A stretch of DNA of 40,983 nucleotides from Elusimicrobiota bacterium. Lineage in GTDB: Bacteria; Elusimicrobiota; Elusimicrobia; UBA1565; UBA9628. Below the pieces are notes generated by a model that saw nothing but the letters and a program-made list of their open reading frames with translations, had not been told where the DNA came from and searched no databases. The stretch's first letter is position 1. Every line of letters starts with the position of its first letter. The DNA is taken from NCBI GenBank assembly GCA_016209035.1, contig JACQWX010000013.1:1-40983 (forward strand), written 5' to 3'. The position numbers and the translations under genes are program-made. Below, in pieces: positions 7,683 through 16,041 of this stretch.

Positions 7683-9659
7683 ATGAAATCAGCACGTTCC
7701 ATCGTCGCATCGCTCCTCGCTTTGTGCCTCGTCCACTCTTCGGCGGCGTCCGCGTCCGCTTTCGTCGCGGGCGCTCTCCAGACGCCTCTCAAGCAGACCG
7801 TCGTCAGCCTGGACTCCGCTCCCCAAGCCCTGACAGCGGCATCCAAGAAGGCCCCCGGCCAGGCCGTCATCCTGCCCGCGGCCCCGCTCCCCGCGGCCGA
7901 CGGCGAGACCCCGGTCCAGCCTCAGGCCGACGAGGCGGCAGGCCTCCTGCCCGCCGCCTTGCCCGTCCTCGCGCAACAGGACGGCCTCCTCGGCCAAGAA
8001 GTCCCGGCCGAAGAAAAGCCCACGACCTCGGAGACCCTCGCCCTCATGGGCTCGGATCTCAAAGACGAGCCCTCGGGCTCGGACCTCGGCCGCTACTACA
8101 CCGGCGAGAAGAAGCTCAACGGCGCGGCCGACCTCGTCGACCTTTCGGCCATCGCGGCTCCCGGCCCGGTCAGCGCCCCCGTCGGACTCGCGGCTGGCGA
8201 GCCCTCCACTCCCGCCTCGAAGCAGTCCGAAGTCCCCGCTCCCAAGAAGGACGCCCCGGCCCAGGACCCGAACCAGGCCATGCTCAACCCCGGCATCATC
8301 GTCGCCATCGTGGCCGCGGTCGCCGCGGTCGGGACCGGCATCTACCTCTGGCTGCGCGGCAAGAGCAAGAACGACAAGTGGGAGAACTCCAAGAGCAACC
8401 AGGACATCATCGCTCTGGAGAAGGCCCGCCGCGACAACGACCCCGCCCCTCTGGCCGCGATGAAGACCGAGGCCCGCTCCCGGCAGAAACGCATGGAAGA
8501 GCGCGTGGCCTACGCCCAGAGCGCCGGCAAGAAGGAAGTCGAGCTCTCGGAAGGCAAGACCATCTCGGTGAAGGAAGGCAAGACCTACGCCGCCTTCGAC
8601 GGCCTCGTGGCCGCCCGCGCCGAGATGAACGAGAACGCGGTTTCCAAGGACGCCTCCAAGCGGGTCGGCGGAGAGCTCCCCTCGACCTGGCAGCAGAACC
8701 TCTCGGGCCTCGAGTCCCAGGCCAAGTCCTCCGAGTTCGAAGGCTCCCTGGCCTTGAGCCTCAAGTCCATGCAGGCCGAGCTCGGGCGGCAGGACGCGGC
8801 GCTCGCGCAGTACGTAGGCGACGTGACCAAGTTCGACGAGAACGTGCCCGGCCTCTTCGGCGGCAGGCTCAAGGAGATGACCAAGCGCGGCCAGGCCGAC
8901 ATCTCGGAGTTCAGGACATCCGAGATCGCGCCTGAGAAGGCCGCCTTCGAGAAGTTCAACGGCGCCATGCGCGGCCGCGTCTCCGGCCGGCTCGCCAACC
9001 GCGACGCCGAGTACCAGGGGCACCTCGCGCGCCTTGAGAACCTGACCGGGGCCGCGGAAGGGACCTTGAAATCAGCGGTCGAGATGGCACAGGAGGCCGA
9101 CAAAGCCATGCAAGAGATGGCCTCCCACGAGAGGAGCCGCGCCATGTACCTCCTCCTGGCCTCGCAGAACGAGAACGTCGAGGTCGTCGATTACGACTCC
9201 CAGGGCCGCCGCATCGGCAGCCACTACGAGGACCACAGCGCGACCTACAAGGCCCTGGCCGCCTCCGAGGGCGCCGCGGCCCGAGCCTCGGGCGCGACCG
9301 CGCAGGCGCAGATTAAGGCCCTGAGCACCATCATCCCGCTCCTGCACAAGGACCCCGTGCTCAAGGCCGAGAACCTGACCTTCGCGCTCCCGACCCAGTC
9401 CAACACCCGGGTCGGCGGCCAAGGCGGAAGCGTGTTCTTCGACTTCTGGCTCCCGGCCTCGTGGAACTTCTTCATGACCATGTTCAGCGAGTCCCAAGCC
9501 CTGCAGGCGCGGTCGGCCTTCGCGCCGGTCAAAGGGGCTCTCGAGAGCGTCTTGAACGAGGTCAACTCCCGGCGCAAGGGAGAGGTCGTCTGGACGGACA
9601 AGCAGATCGACAAGGTCCTCACGGGCCAGATGGCCAAGGCGCCGGCCGAGAAGAAGTAG
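7683..9659 (+). CDS. Membrane-anchored coiled-coil protein of unknown function
   Basis: No family is recognised. It is 658 residues from the ATG at 7683, chosen because GGAGGTGA lies just upstream. Residues 1-28 look like a signal peptide (basic start, hydrophobic core, SSAASASA). Residues 30-200 are Ala/Pro/Glu-rich and probably disordered. One clear membrane segment (IIVAIVAAVAAVGTGIYLWL, about residues 204-223) is followed by a charged, helix- and Glu/Lys/Ala-rich region with coiled-coil character (about 230-560). It ends with a more globular part. Signal peptide plus internal helix suggests a bitopic or hairpin topology. It stands alone with its own promoter and a hairpin after the stop. 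An envelope scaffold role is only a guess. Confidence 0.75.
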   Translation: MKSARSIVASLLALCLVHSSAASASAFVAGALQTPLKQTVVSLDSAPQALTAASKKAPGQAVILPAAPLPAADGETPVQPQADEAAGLLPAALPVLAQQDGLLGQEVPAEEKPTTSETLALMGSDLKDEPSGSDLGRYYTGEKKLNGAADLVDLSAIAAPGPVSAPVGLAAGEPSTPASKQSEVPAPKKDAPAQDPNQAMLNPGIIVAIVAAVAAVGTGIYLWLRGKSKNDKWENSKSNQDIIALEKARRDNDPAPLAAMKTEARSRQKRMEERVAYAQSAGKKEVELSEGKTISVKEGKTYAAFDGLVAARAEMNENAVSKDASKRVGGELPSTWQQNLSGLESQAKSSEFEGSLALSLKSMQAELGRQDAALAQYVGDVTKFDENVPGLFGGRLKEMTKRGQADISEFRTSEIAPEKAAFEKFNGAMRGRVSGRLANRDAEYQGHLARLENLTGAAEGTLKSAVEMAQEADKAMQEMASHERSRAMYLLLASQNENVEVVDYDSQGRRIGSHYEDHSATYKALAASEGAAARASGATAQAQIKALSTIIPLLHKDPVLKAENLTFALPTQSNTRVGGQGGSVFFDFWLPASWNFFMTMFSESQALQARSAFAPVKGALESVLNEVNSRRKGEVVWTDKQIDKVLTGQMAKAPAEKK

Positions 9660-9675
9660 CCGGGCGGTCCGTTCA

Positions 9676-9707
9676 CGGACAGGGGGCGCGCGAGCGCCCC
9701 CTGTCCG
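9676..9707. terminator. Hairpin between convergent genes
   Basis: A perfect 14-bp stem (CGGACAGGGGGCGC and its complement) with a GCGA tetraloop lies between two genes ending at 9659 (plus) and 9723 (minus). No U-tract is seen on either strand, so it is a likely but unproven bidirectional terminator. Confidence 0.6.
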
Positions 9708-9722
9708 CCGTCCTATCGTCGC

Positions 9723-11024
9723 CTACAGGCACATGAGCCTCAAGGCGCTGTAGAAGGAGGGGTACGCGTTGACGACGCACCGGCCGTCCGCCACGTTCAA
9801 CTCGCCCTCGGCCACCAGGCCGGCCACCAGGGCCGCCATGGCGGTGCGTGGATCCGAGCCCGCCTCCATGCGGATGCCGGCCAGGGGGGTGGGCCCCGTG
9901 ACGGTCATGTCGCCGGCGCGCACCGAGGCCTTGCCGCCGGCGGCCTTGACCAGCTTGGCCGCGGCCTTCGCGAGCGCCTCTGCCTCCCGGCCGAGCCCTT
10001 TCAAGCCCTTGAACCGGGTGCGGCCTTCGGCCTGCGTGGCCGCGACCGCCAGGACCGGGAGCTCGTTGATGGCGCGCGCGAGCTCCGCGGCGGACACGTC
10101 CGTCGCCTTCAAGGCGGCGGCCTTGACCCGCAGGTCCCCCACCGGCTCGGGCGCTCCGATGATGTTGTCCCCCCACGGCTGACGCTCGATCGAGGCGCCC
10201 ATGCGGTCGAGGATGTCGAGGAAAGCGGTGCGGCACGGGTTGGCGCCGATCTCGGTCAGGGTGAGGTCGCTCTCCGGCACGATGGTCGCGGCCACGACCC
10301 AGTAGGCGGCCAGGTGCATGTCCCCGGGGACGCGGACCGGCGTGCTCTTGGGCCGGGCGCCGCCCGTCACCCTGGACCTGGAGCCGTCCCGGTCCAGCAC
10401 GACCCCGAAATGGCGCAGCATCCTCTCCGCGTGGTCCCAGCTCATGGACGGCTCGTCCACCGAGGTCACGCCCTCGGCCAAGAGCCCGGCCAGGAGCACG
10501 GCTCCCTTGGCCTGCCGGTCCGCGGCCGGGAGCGCCACCTCGGCGGCCTTCAAGGCCGCGCCTTGGATCTTGAGCGGCGCGCTCTCTCCCCGCTCGAAGG
10601 CCACCTTCGCGCCCATCCGGCGCAGCGCCCCCGCGATGGTCTCCAGCGGGACCCTGCGCAGGTCCGCGCCGCCCGTGAGCTTGGAGGTCATGGCGTGGCC
10701 CGCCAGCACCCCCATCAGGAGCCCCAGCGTCGCGACCGAATCCTCGCAGTCGAGCCAGTCGTCCGTGGCGGCCAGGCTGCGCGGGCCCCGGCCCTGGACC
10801 GCGATGATCTCGTGCTCGCGGACCTTGTGCTTGGCCATGTGCACGCCGAGCTTGAGGAGGCAGTTCTTGGTGGCCTCGATGTCCAGGCCCTCGCCCAGGC
10901 CCGTGATGCCGGTCGTGCCCTCTCCCAGCGCGCCCAGCACGAGCGCCAGGTGCGAGACCGCCTTGTCCCCGGGCAGGCCGAGTTCTCCCAAGAGCGGCCG
11001 GCTGCGCTTGGTGGAAAGCTCCAT
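9723..11024 (-). CDS. EPSP-synthase-like (AroA fold) protein with an eroded active site
   Basis: The 433 residues align along their full length with class II EPSP synthase, which joins PEP to shikimate-3-phosphate. Preserved framework: LPGDK near residue 17, VPGDMHLAAYW, GANPCRTAFLDIL, ELPVLAVAA. Key positions differ: the usual DK-S-xSHR is DKAVSHL (Ser and Arg lost), GNSGTxxR is EDSVATLG, SAQxKSA is DRQAKGA, DHRxAM is SDPRTAM, and the ELRVKESDR block is absent. The first Lys is kept. The loss of most substrate-binding residues argues against normal AroA activity, so no gene symbol is given. It starts 1 nt after the stop of the SEC-C gene (TGA-C-ATG), so the two are co-translated. It may be a moonlighting or pseudo-enzyme; a true aroA would be expected elsewhere. 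Confidence 0.75.
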   Translation of the reverse strand: MELSTKRSRPLLGELGLPGDKAVSHLALVLGALGEGTTGITGLGEGLDIEATKNCLLKLGVHMAKHKVREHEIIAVQGRGPRSLAATDDWLDCEDSVATLGLLMGVLAGHAMTSKLTGGADLRRVPLETIAGALRRMGAKVAFERGESAPLKIQGAALKAAEVALPAADRQAKGAVLLAGLLAEGVTSVDEPSMSWDHAERMLRHFGVVLDRDGSRSRVTGGARPKSTPVRVPGDMHLAAYWVVAATIVPESDLTLTEIGANPCRTAFLDILDRMGASIERQPWGDNIIGAPEPVGDLRVKAAALKATDVSAAELARAINELPVLAVAATQAEGRTRFKGLKGLGREAEALAKAAAKLVKAAGGKASVRAGDMTVTGPTPLAGIRMEAGSDPRTAMAALVAGLVAEGELNVADGRCVVNAYPSFYSALRLMCL

Positions 11025-11025
11025 G

Positions 11026-13053
11026 TCATTGACCGCAGCACTTCTTGAATTTCTTCCCTGACCCGCACGGGCAGGGTTCGTTGCGGCCGGCCTTTGGAAC
11101 CGCCTGCCTCTCCACCTCTGCGGTCAGCCAATCGAGCGCGCCGGGAACCCTCCGCCATGCGGGAATGAGTTCCTTGGCGCAATAGACCGCCTCGTCCTCG
11201 CCTCCCACGGCGAGGGTGGCGGGAAGCCGCCGCGGAAGCCTTTTTCTTCCCAGGAAGTACTCTGGAAAATGCTCGTTGTCCTTCATGGCCTCCCGAAGCG
11301 CCGCCGCGGCCTCTTGCGAAGGCCCCTTGGCTGCAAAGACCGACAGGGCCTTCATGAGAAGCCATTCCAAGCCGCAGTCGTCCCTGTACTGCTTCCCAAA
11401 GACCATGTCGTGGACCTCGTCGAAGCGGCCCAGCTCCCCCAAACGGGCCGCCAGGACGTACCGCATGCCCTGGTTGTCGTTGGGATTGAGCCGCAGCATC
11501 TCCCTCCAATGGCCCAGCGCGGACTCGTGATCTCCCAGCTCCCAGAGGCTTCGCGCAAGCTCTGCCTTTGCCCTCATGTAGGGGCGTGTCTCGACCAGGC
11601 CCCAGAAGTGCCCGGCGTTCTTTTCGAAGAACTCCCTCCCCAGAGCCCGCTCCCCGGCCTCGACTCCTTTGCGGTAGAGATTCCTGGCTTCCTCGGCGCT
11701 GGCCGCTGTCTCCTCCGCGAGCAGGTTGTAGGCATCCGCGCAGTCCGGCGAGATCTTGAGCGCCCTGCGGGCCGCCCCCACCCGACGATGCGGAAGATGC
11801 TCCTCGAAGGCCTCGTACATGAGGTTCTGCGCGGCTTCCAAAGCGCTGCGCGGGGCCGGAGACTCTTTCAGCTCGCCGCTCTCATTGAGCTCCTTGAGAT
11901 AGCGGTTGGCCTCCGCCGGCGACCCGAACTCATGTCCCTCAAGCTTGCGGGAAAGATTGAACGTGACCTTCTCCATGGCGCGACGGTCGAACCGTTTGGG
12001 CGGGGGCTCGGGTTGGGCTCGCCGTCCTCTGGACATGAACTTGTCCATCTCGCGCCGGCAATCCAGAACGGCGTCCAGCCTTCCCTTGCCCTCGATCCTG
12101 ATGCACAGCTCCTTGCCCAGCGGAGCGAGAAGGGCCGCCATCTTGTCCCCGCGGACGTGGAGCGCCTCCGGCAAAGACCCTAAACCCTCGATGGCCTTCA
12201 ACACCGAGTCCGCCAGCGCTTGATGCGGAGGCTTTTCCGGCCCCACGATGATCGCGTTCAGGATGAAATGCGAATCACGATGGACCACTAGGACGGACCG
12301 CGGAACGTAAGGCCTGTCCCTGTCCTCGATGCTTGCCTGCATGCAAGCGGCATCCGCCTCCCAGACGCCGCCAGGCTTGGGGCCCTTCGCCAATATCCCG
12401 GCCAGCTTCCCGGCATCGAGCGCCAGCGGCGGCGCTGGCTCCGGCCGATGGGCCGGATGAGGCTCCCAGCGCGTCTCGAACTCAGTCACAGGTCCTTGCG
12501 CCTTGGGGAAATAGCAGAACACCTGGCCTGGCCTGGAGTTCGGATCCAGCTCCTCCGCGTCCACCTTCTCCGCGAAATCGCGGGCCGCCTGAAGCGCGAC
12601 CGTCAGGAAGACGGCCTCAGCCTCCGTGAGATGCCACGGTATGTGGCCCGGCAGGTAGCTCCGGAACAAGGGCCAGGCATTGGCCCCACGGAATTTCAGG
12701 CCCAGACTCTTGATCACGCTGCGGTCGGCGCCCGCCATGCTGCGCCGGTCCGTGAACTCGGCCATGAGGCAGTTCTGAGCGATCATGAGCTCGCCGTCCT
12801 CTCCGCCGGCCTCGCCCCGCTGCATGCGCTGGTGCACGTCGAATCCCTCGGCCCCGCGGTAGAGGCACAAGGCGAACATCTCGCCCAAAGCCCCGAGAAC
12901 GCAGCCGTACCCCATCTGGCCGGTCGCCGGATCCTGGACTCCGACCAACTCGTCGTCGTCCAGGAAATCCCACGGCTCGACGGCCGCGAACCGCGACGCC
13001 GCCTCGTAGAGATTCTTCCAGACCGGCAATGGCACTTCGGGTATCTTGGACAT
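11026..13053 (-). CDS. SEC-C motif protein with TPR-like repeats
   Basis: This is a protein of about 675 residues. The N-terminal third is a globular region of unknown function ([19 protein letters not shown]...), and the middle has a domain with [22 protein letters not shown]. Residues about 400-590 hold TPR-like helical pairs ([24 protein letters not shown], and [14 protein letters not shown]). The C-terminus is a zinc-binding SEC-C motif, [14 protein letters not shown], found at the ends of SecA and many accessory proteins. An ATG at 13053 is preferred over TTG 13056 because GGGAGAGG sits at a good distance. It is third in a four-gene minus-strand run, 74 nt after the ATPase and 1 nt before the EPSPS-like gene. 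Its role is unknown. Confidence 0.75.
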   Translation of the reverse strand: MSKIPEVPLPVWKNLYEAASRFAAVEPWDFLDDDELVGVQDPATGQMGYGCVLGALGEMFALCLYRGAEGFDVHQRMQRGEAGGEDGELMIAQNCLMAEFTDRRSMAGADRSVIKSLGLKFRGANAWPLFRSYLPGHIPWHLTEAEAVFLTVALQAARDFAEKVDAEELDPNSRPGQVFCYFPKAQGPVTEFETRWEPHPAHRPEPAPPLALDAGKLAGILAKGPKPGGVWEADAACMQASIEDRDRPYVPRSVLVVHRDSHFILNAIIVGPEKPPHQALADSVLKAIEGLGSLPEALHVRGDKMAALLAPLGKELCIRIEGKGRLDAVLDCRREMDKFMSRGRRAQPEPPPKRFDRRAMEKVTFNLSRKLEGHEFGSPAEANRYLKELNESGELKESPAPRSALEAAQNLMYEAFEEHLPHRRVGAARRALKISPDCADAYNLLAEETAASAEEARNLYRKGVEAGERALGREFFEKNAGHFWGLVETRPYMRAKAELARSLWELGDHESALGHWREMLRLNPNDNQGMRYVLAARLGELGRFDEVHDMVFGKQYRDDCGLEWLLMKALSVFAAKGPSQEAAAALREAMKDNEHFPEYFLGRKRLPRRLPATLAVGGEDEAVYCAKELIPAWRRVPGALDWLTAEVERQAVPKAGRNEPCPCGSGKKFKKCCGQ

Positions 13054-13127
13054 CAAGCACCTCTCCCGCCGCCTGGTTTCTCAGAGCGCTGTTTCTCTCT
13101 GGTCTTGGAAGCCATTCTTCATGTTCC

Positions 13128-14866
13128 TCAACAGACCGGCTTGGCTTTGGCCGCCACTTCTTGAATCTCATCCAGGACCTGCTTGACTTCAGGGGCGATG
13201 TCTTCCTTGGCGATGCGCGGAGCCAATTCGTGGTAGGAAGACTTGCGCATGAGTTCGGCAGCTTCAGCTTCTCGAAGAACTTCACGAACAGGGGCGGGAA
13301 AAACTCGTCGGACACCTTGAGGCCGTGGTCCCAAGGCGACTTGCCCAGGGTCTTGAGGGCAGCCTCGATTTCGGAGATGCTTTCCTCCATCGCTGACCTT
13401 GCCGACACATTGACCGTGTCCGCGAAGAGCGGGCCGAGTTGTTGATGGCCGCCGAATGCCTCGGCCCAATTGAGCAAGGTCTGCCGCTGGCAGACATAGT
13501 TCTCGATCTCCCGGCGCTGCCACATGATCTGCTTCAAGTCAGGCTTCTTCTCCAGCCGGTCGGCCAAGCGATCAAACAAGGCCAAGCCGACAAGGTCTTT
13601 CTTGGCTTCCCTCAGACCGTGGAAATGGTCGTGAACCCTGTTCGGAAGATTCTGCACATAGTGGACCAGGGGACGCTCCAGCGACGCGGCGCAGGGATGA
13701 TCCAGTTTTCGGGCGAATGCGCGGAGGAAGGCCAGGTCGGTAGAGCCCTCCAGATAGAGCGCCCAGCCCGTCTCCTCGGCCTGGTAGTATTGCTCGAAAC
13801 CGCTGTCCTTGAGGGCCTTGAGGAGCTGGCTGCCCCTGTCGTCAATCCGGTGGGGCCTGCCCAGGAACGCGACGACCACGTCCCGGCCGGCCGCCTCGTT
13901 CAGAATGACCTCCGAATGGCTGGCAATGAGGATTTGGCCTTCGTAGGCTTTGGCCCATTCCGACAGGACCTCATAAATCTGGCGCTGCCTGAGGATTTCC
14001 AGGTGGGCATCCGGCTCGTCCAGAAGGAGCACGGATTGCGGGTTGGCCGCCAGGTGCGCCAGGAGAAAAAGCGTCTGCTGCATTCCGCGGCCGGAAGACG
14101 CGATGTCCAGCTTGATGCCGGAGCGGTCCAGGTAGCTCATCGCAATCTCCGACCTCTCCTCCAGATGCTCCGGCTCCTGGATTGTGACGCCGAAAAGCCT
14201 CTTCATCTCTTCGACGAGAGCGGGCCAGCGCTTGGCGCCGTTCTCCTTGTCGGACGAAATCTGGTAGCACAAGTTTCTCAGAACCTCGGCCGTCCTTCCT
14301 TCGCCGATGCGGACATTGATCGCTCCCGGAAGAAGCCGCGTCTCGTTGGACGCGAGGCCCGACATGGGCGGGAGGTAGGCGACGCGAATCCGGCCGGCCT
14401 CCGGCGGGATGGGCATCCGTCTTGCGGCATCTCTCCCCGGGAGCCGCAAGGGGCGGCAGTAGAACGATTCCTCGTTGGCGTAATCGAACTCCAGCCCGCA
14501 AGACCACTGCTTGCCGCCGCCGACGCCCTCGACATTGACGTCAATGCGTATGTTCTTCGTCTGTTGCCCCTCCGGAGCCCGGCGCACCGATCTGACGGCG
14601 AGGTTTCGCCAGAGATGAATCGCGTCCCGGACCGGGACGGATATGAGGTCCTTGCGGTTGATGGTTACGCCGGGACGCTTCTCCGGGGCGGGCTTGCCTT
14701 GCCGTTTCTCATTCCAGCGCTTTACCCCGATGCCCCAAAGCGCGAGGGACTGCAAAGCGGAGGTCTTGCCTGAGTCGTTGGGCCCGACAAAAACCACGGG
14801 GTTGCCAAGCTCGATGGCCTCCTCTCCAAATCTTTTGAAATTGCGGATGGTGAGTTTCGTCAGCAT
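13128..14866 (-). CDS. OLD-family AAA ATPase with TOPRIM-like half, broken by a frameshift
   Basis: The start at 14866 (MLTKLTIRNFKRFGEEAIEL) is typical of OLD/RecF-like ATPases. Walker A is GPNDSGKTSAL, Walker B is LLLDEPDAHLE, and the H-loop is ASHSEV. The C-terminal half resembles the OLD TOPRIM region (LYLEGSTDLAFLRAF, then ALFDRLADR). Near 13255-13258 the frame breaks: after EKLKLP the coding signal moves to another frame (ELMRKSSYHELAPRIAKEDIAPE...), which stops at 13128. One extra G would restore it. It is therefore either a one-base deletion or an assembly error. The intact protein would be about 580 residues. OLD proteins are nucleases, several of them in phage defence. The upstream small gene overlaps its start (shared ATGCTGA), which suggests coupling. 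Confidence 0.75.
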
Positions 14867-15261
14867 GGCGCAGCCTCTTTCACGCGGTCGGGGTTGAGGC
14901 GCTCCCACTTCCTGACGGCCAGGGCTTTGCGGCCCTCGACGGTGATGGGTTTCTCCCCACGGCCGTCGCGGGCGATGTCCTCGTCGGCGGCGGTCTTGAA
15001 CCGGGCGTCTTTGATCTCCACGATGGCAGGGAAGTCCTGGCAGGGATAGCCTTGCCTTCGCCATGATTCCGCCAGCGTCGCCAGCCGTTGATAGAGATGT
15101 TCCATCAAGCAGAAGGAGCTCGCCAAATTATGACATATCGGACAAGGCTCGGGCGGCTCGCGCGGTCCGGCTTTCTTCTCACGCGGCTTGGGCGTTTTGC
15201 CTGCGGACCCGGGATTGAGAAGGCCTGGAAGATAGACTATACTTACCGACATGACGGACAT
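14860..15261 (-). CDS. Small cysteine-containing protein preceding the OLD ATPase
   Basis: The reading frame is up to 133 residues and its family is not recognised. It has a CPxC-type pair (EPCPICHNLASSFC), then a helix and a compact segment (YPCQDFPAIVEIKDARFKTAADED). Its TGA overlaps the ATPase start codon, a sign of translational coupling. The start is uncertain: the longest form overlaps the start of the divergent ccdA and its promoter. An ATG at 15105 (MEHLYQRL) is a shorter alternative that drops the Cys motif. No strong Shine-Dalgarno sequence supports either. A partner role to the ATPase is inferred from position only. Confidence 0.5.
   Translation of the reverse strand: MSVMSVSIVYLPGLLNPGSAGKTPKPREKKAGPREPPEPCPICHNLASSFCLMEHLYQRLATLAESWRRQGYPCQDFPAIVEIKDARFKTAADEDIARDGRGEKPITVEGRKALAVRKWERLNPDRVKEAAPC
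15215..15243 (+). promoter_or_regulatory. Promoter of ccdA, predicting a leaderless mRNA
   Basis: TTGAGA (15215-15220), a 17-nt spacer, TATACT (15238-15243), each 5 of 6 to consensus. The ATG at 15251 is 7 nt beyond the -10, where transcription should begin. No Shine-Dalgarno sequence is present. Confidence 0.65.
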
Positions 15262-15997
15262 CGGGTTCGGCGCCGCCTTCGTCGCCGGCTTGGCGTCCTT
15301 CCTCTCGCCCTGCGTGCTGCCCCTCGTGCCGGGCTATCTCTCGATGATCTCAGGGATGTCGTTGGCCGAGCTCTCCGGAAAGGCGGGCCGCGCCGGACCG
15401 GCCGTTCCATCCGGCGCCGCCTTGCGCTCGGGCCTGGCCTCGGCAGCATTCGTCCTGGGGTTCTCGGCCGTGTTCGTCGCCATGGGCGCCACGGCCTCGG
15501 CGCTAGGCTCCGCCGTGACCGCGCACCTGGGCGTCCTGACCAAGGTCGCGGGCGTCGTGGTCGTCGTGTTCGGGCTGCACCTGGCCGGAGCCTTCACCAT
15601 CCCGCTCCTCTACCGCGAGAGGCGCTTCTCCATGTCGGCCTTGAGGCCCGGGTACGCCGGCGCCTTCCTCATGGGGATGGCCTTCGCCTTCGGGTGGAGC
15701 CCCTGCATCGGACCCATCCTGGCGGCCATCCTCGCCATGGCCGCGACCCAGGAGAGCGTCCTGCGCGGAGTGGCGCTCCTGTCGGTCTATTCCCTGGGGC
15801 TGGGCCTGCCTTTCCTGGCCGCGGGCCTGGCCTTCGACCGCTTCGTCGGCTGGATGGCCCGCTACAAGCCCTTCATCCGGTGGGGGGAGATCGCGGCCGG
15901 GGTCCTCCTGGTCGCCTTGGGGGTCATGATCTTCTTCAACAAGACGGCCCTGCTCACGCGCCTGGTGCCCGGCGGCTTGTGGCGGTTCGCGCGCTGA
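15251..15997 (+). CDS. ccdA: CcdA/DsbD-type transmembrane thiol-disulfide transporter
   Basis: This integral membrane protein of 248 residues has about six hydrophobic helices. The two family cysteines are in matching motifs, SPCVLPLVPGYL (about residue 21) and WSPCIGPIL (about residue 157), one in each internal repeat. CcdA carries electrons from cytoplasmic thioredoxin across the membrane to periplasmic thiol proteins, for cytochrome c maturation or disulfide repair. No partner thioredoxin or cytochrome gene is nearby, so its recipient cannot be named. It ends 44 nt before mutS. Confidence 0.88.
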   Translation: MTDIGFGAAFVAGLASFLSPCVLPLVPGYLSMISGMSLAELSGKAGRAGPAVPSGAALRSGLASAAFVLGFSAVFVAMGATASALGSAVTAHLGVLTKVAGVVVVVFGLHLAGAFTIPLLYRERRFSMSALRPGYAGAFLMGMAFAFGWSPCIGPILAAILAMAATQESVLRGVALLSVYSLGLGLPFLAAGLAFDRFVGWMARYKPFIRWGEIAAGVLLVALGVMIFFNKTALLTRLVPGGLWRFAR

Positions 15998-16028
15998 TCC
16001 CACCCACGGGAAGCGATGAAGAAATTGC

Positions 16029-16034
16029 TAGAAT
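16029..16034 (+). promoter_or_regulatory. -10 box (TAGAAT) before mutS
   Basis: TAGAAT ends 7 nt before the ATG at 16042. No good -35 is seen at 16-18 nt. If used, the mutS mRNA is leaderless; otherwise mutS is read through from ccdA. Confidence 0.35.
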
Positions 16035-16041
16035 GACCCTC

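Noticed and set aside
9723-11024. Naming this gene aroA outright
   Set aside because: Fold similarity is clear, but most catalytic and substrate-binding residues are replaced, so the symbol would imply an activity that the sequence does not support.
12617-13250. Continuation of the OLD ATPase frame to 12617
   Set aside because: After the frameshift this frame becomes Arg/Gly-rich and runs antisense-like through the next gene; the true C-terminus continues in another frame to 13128.
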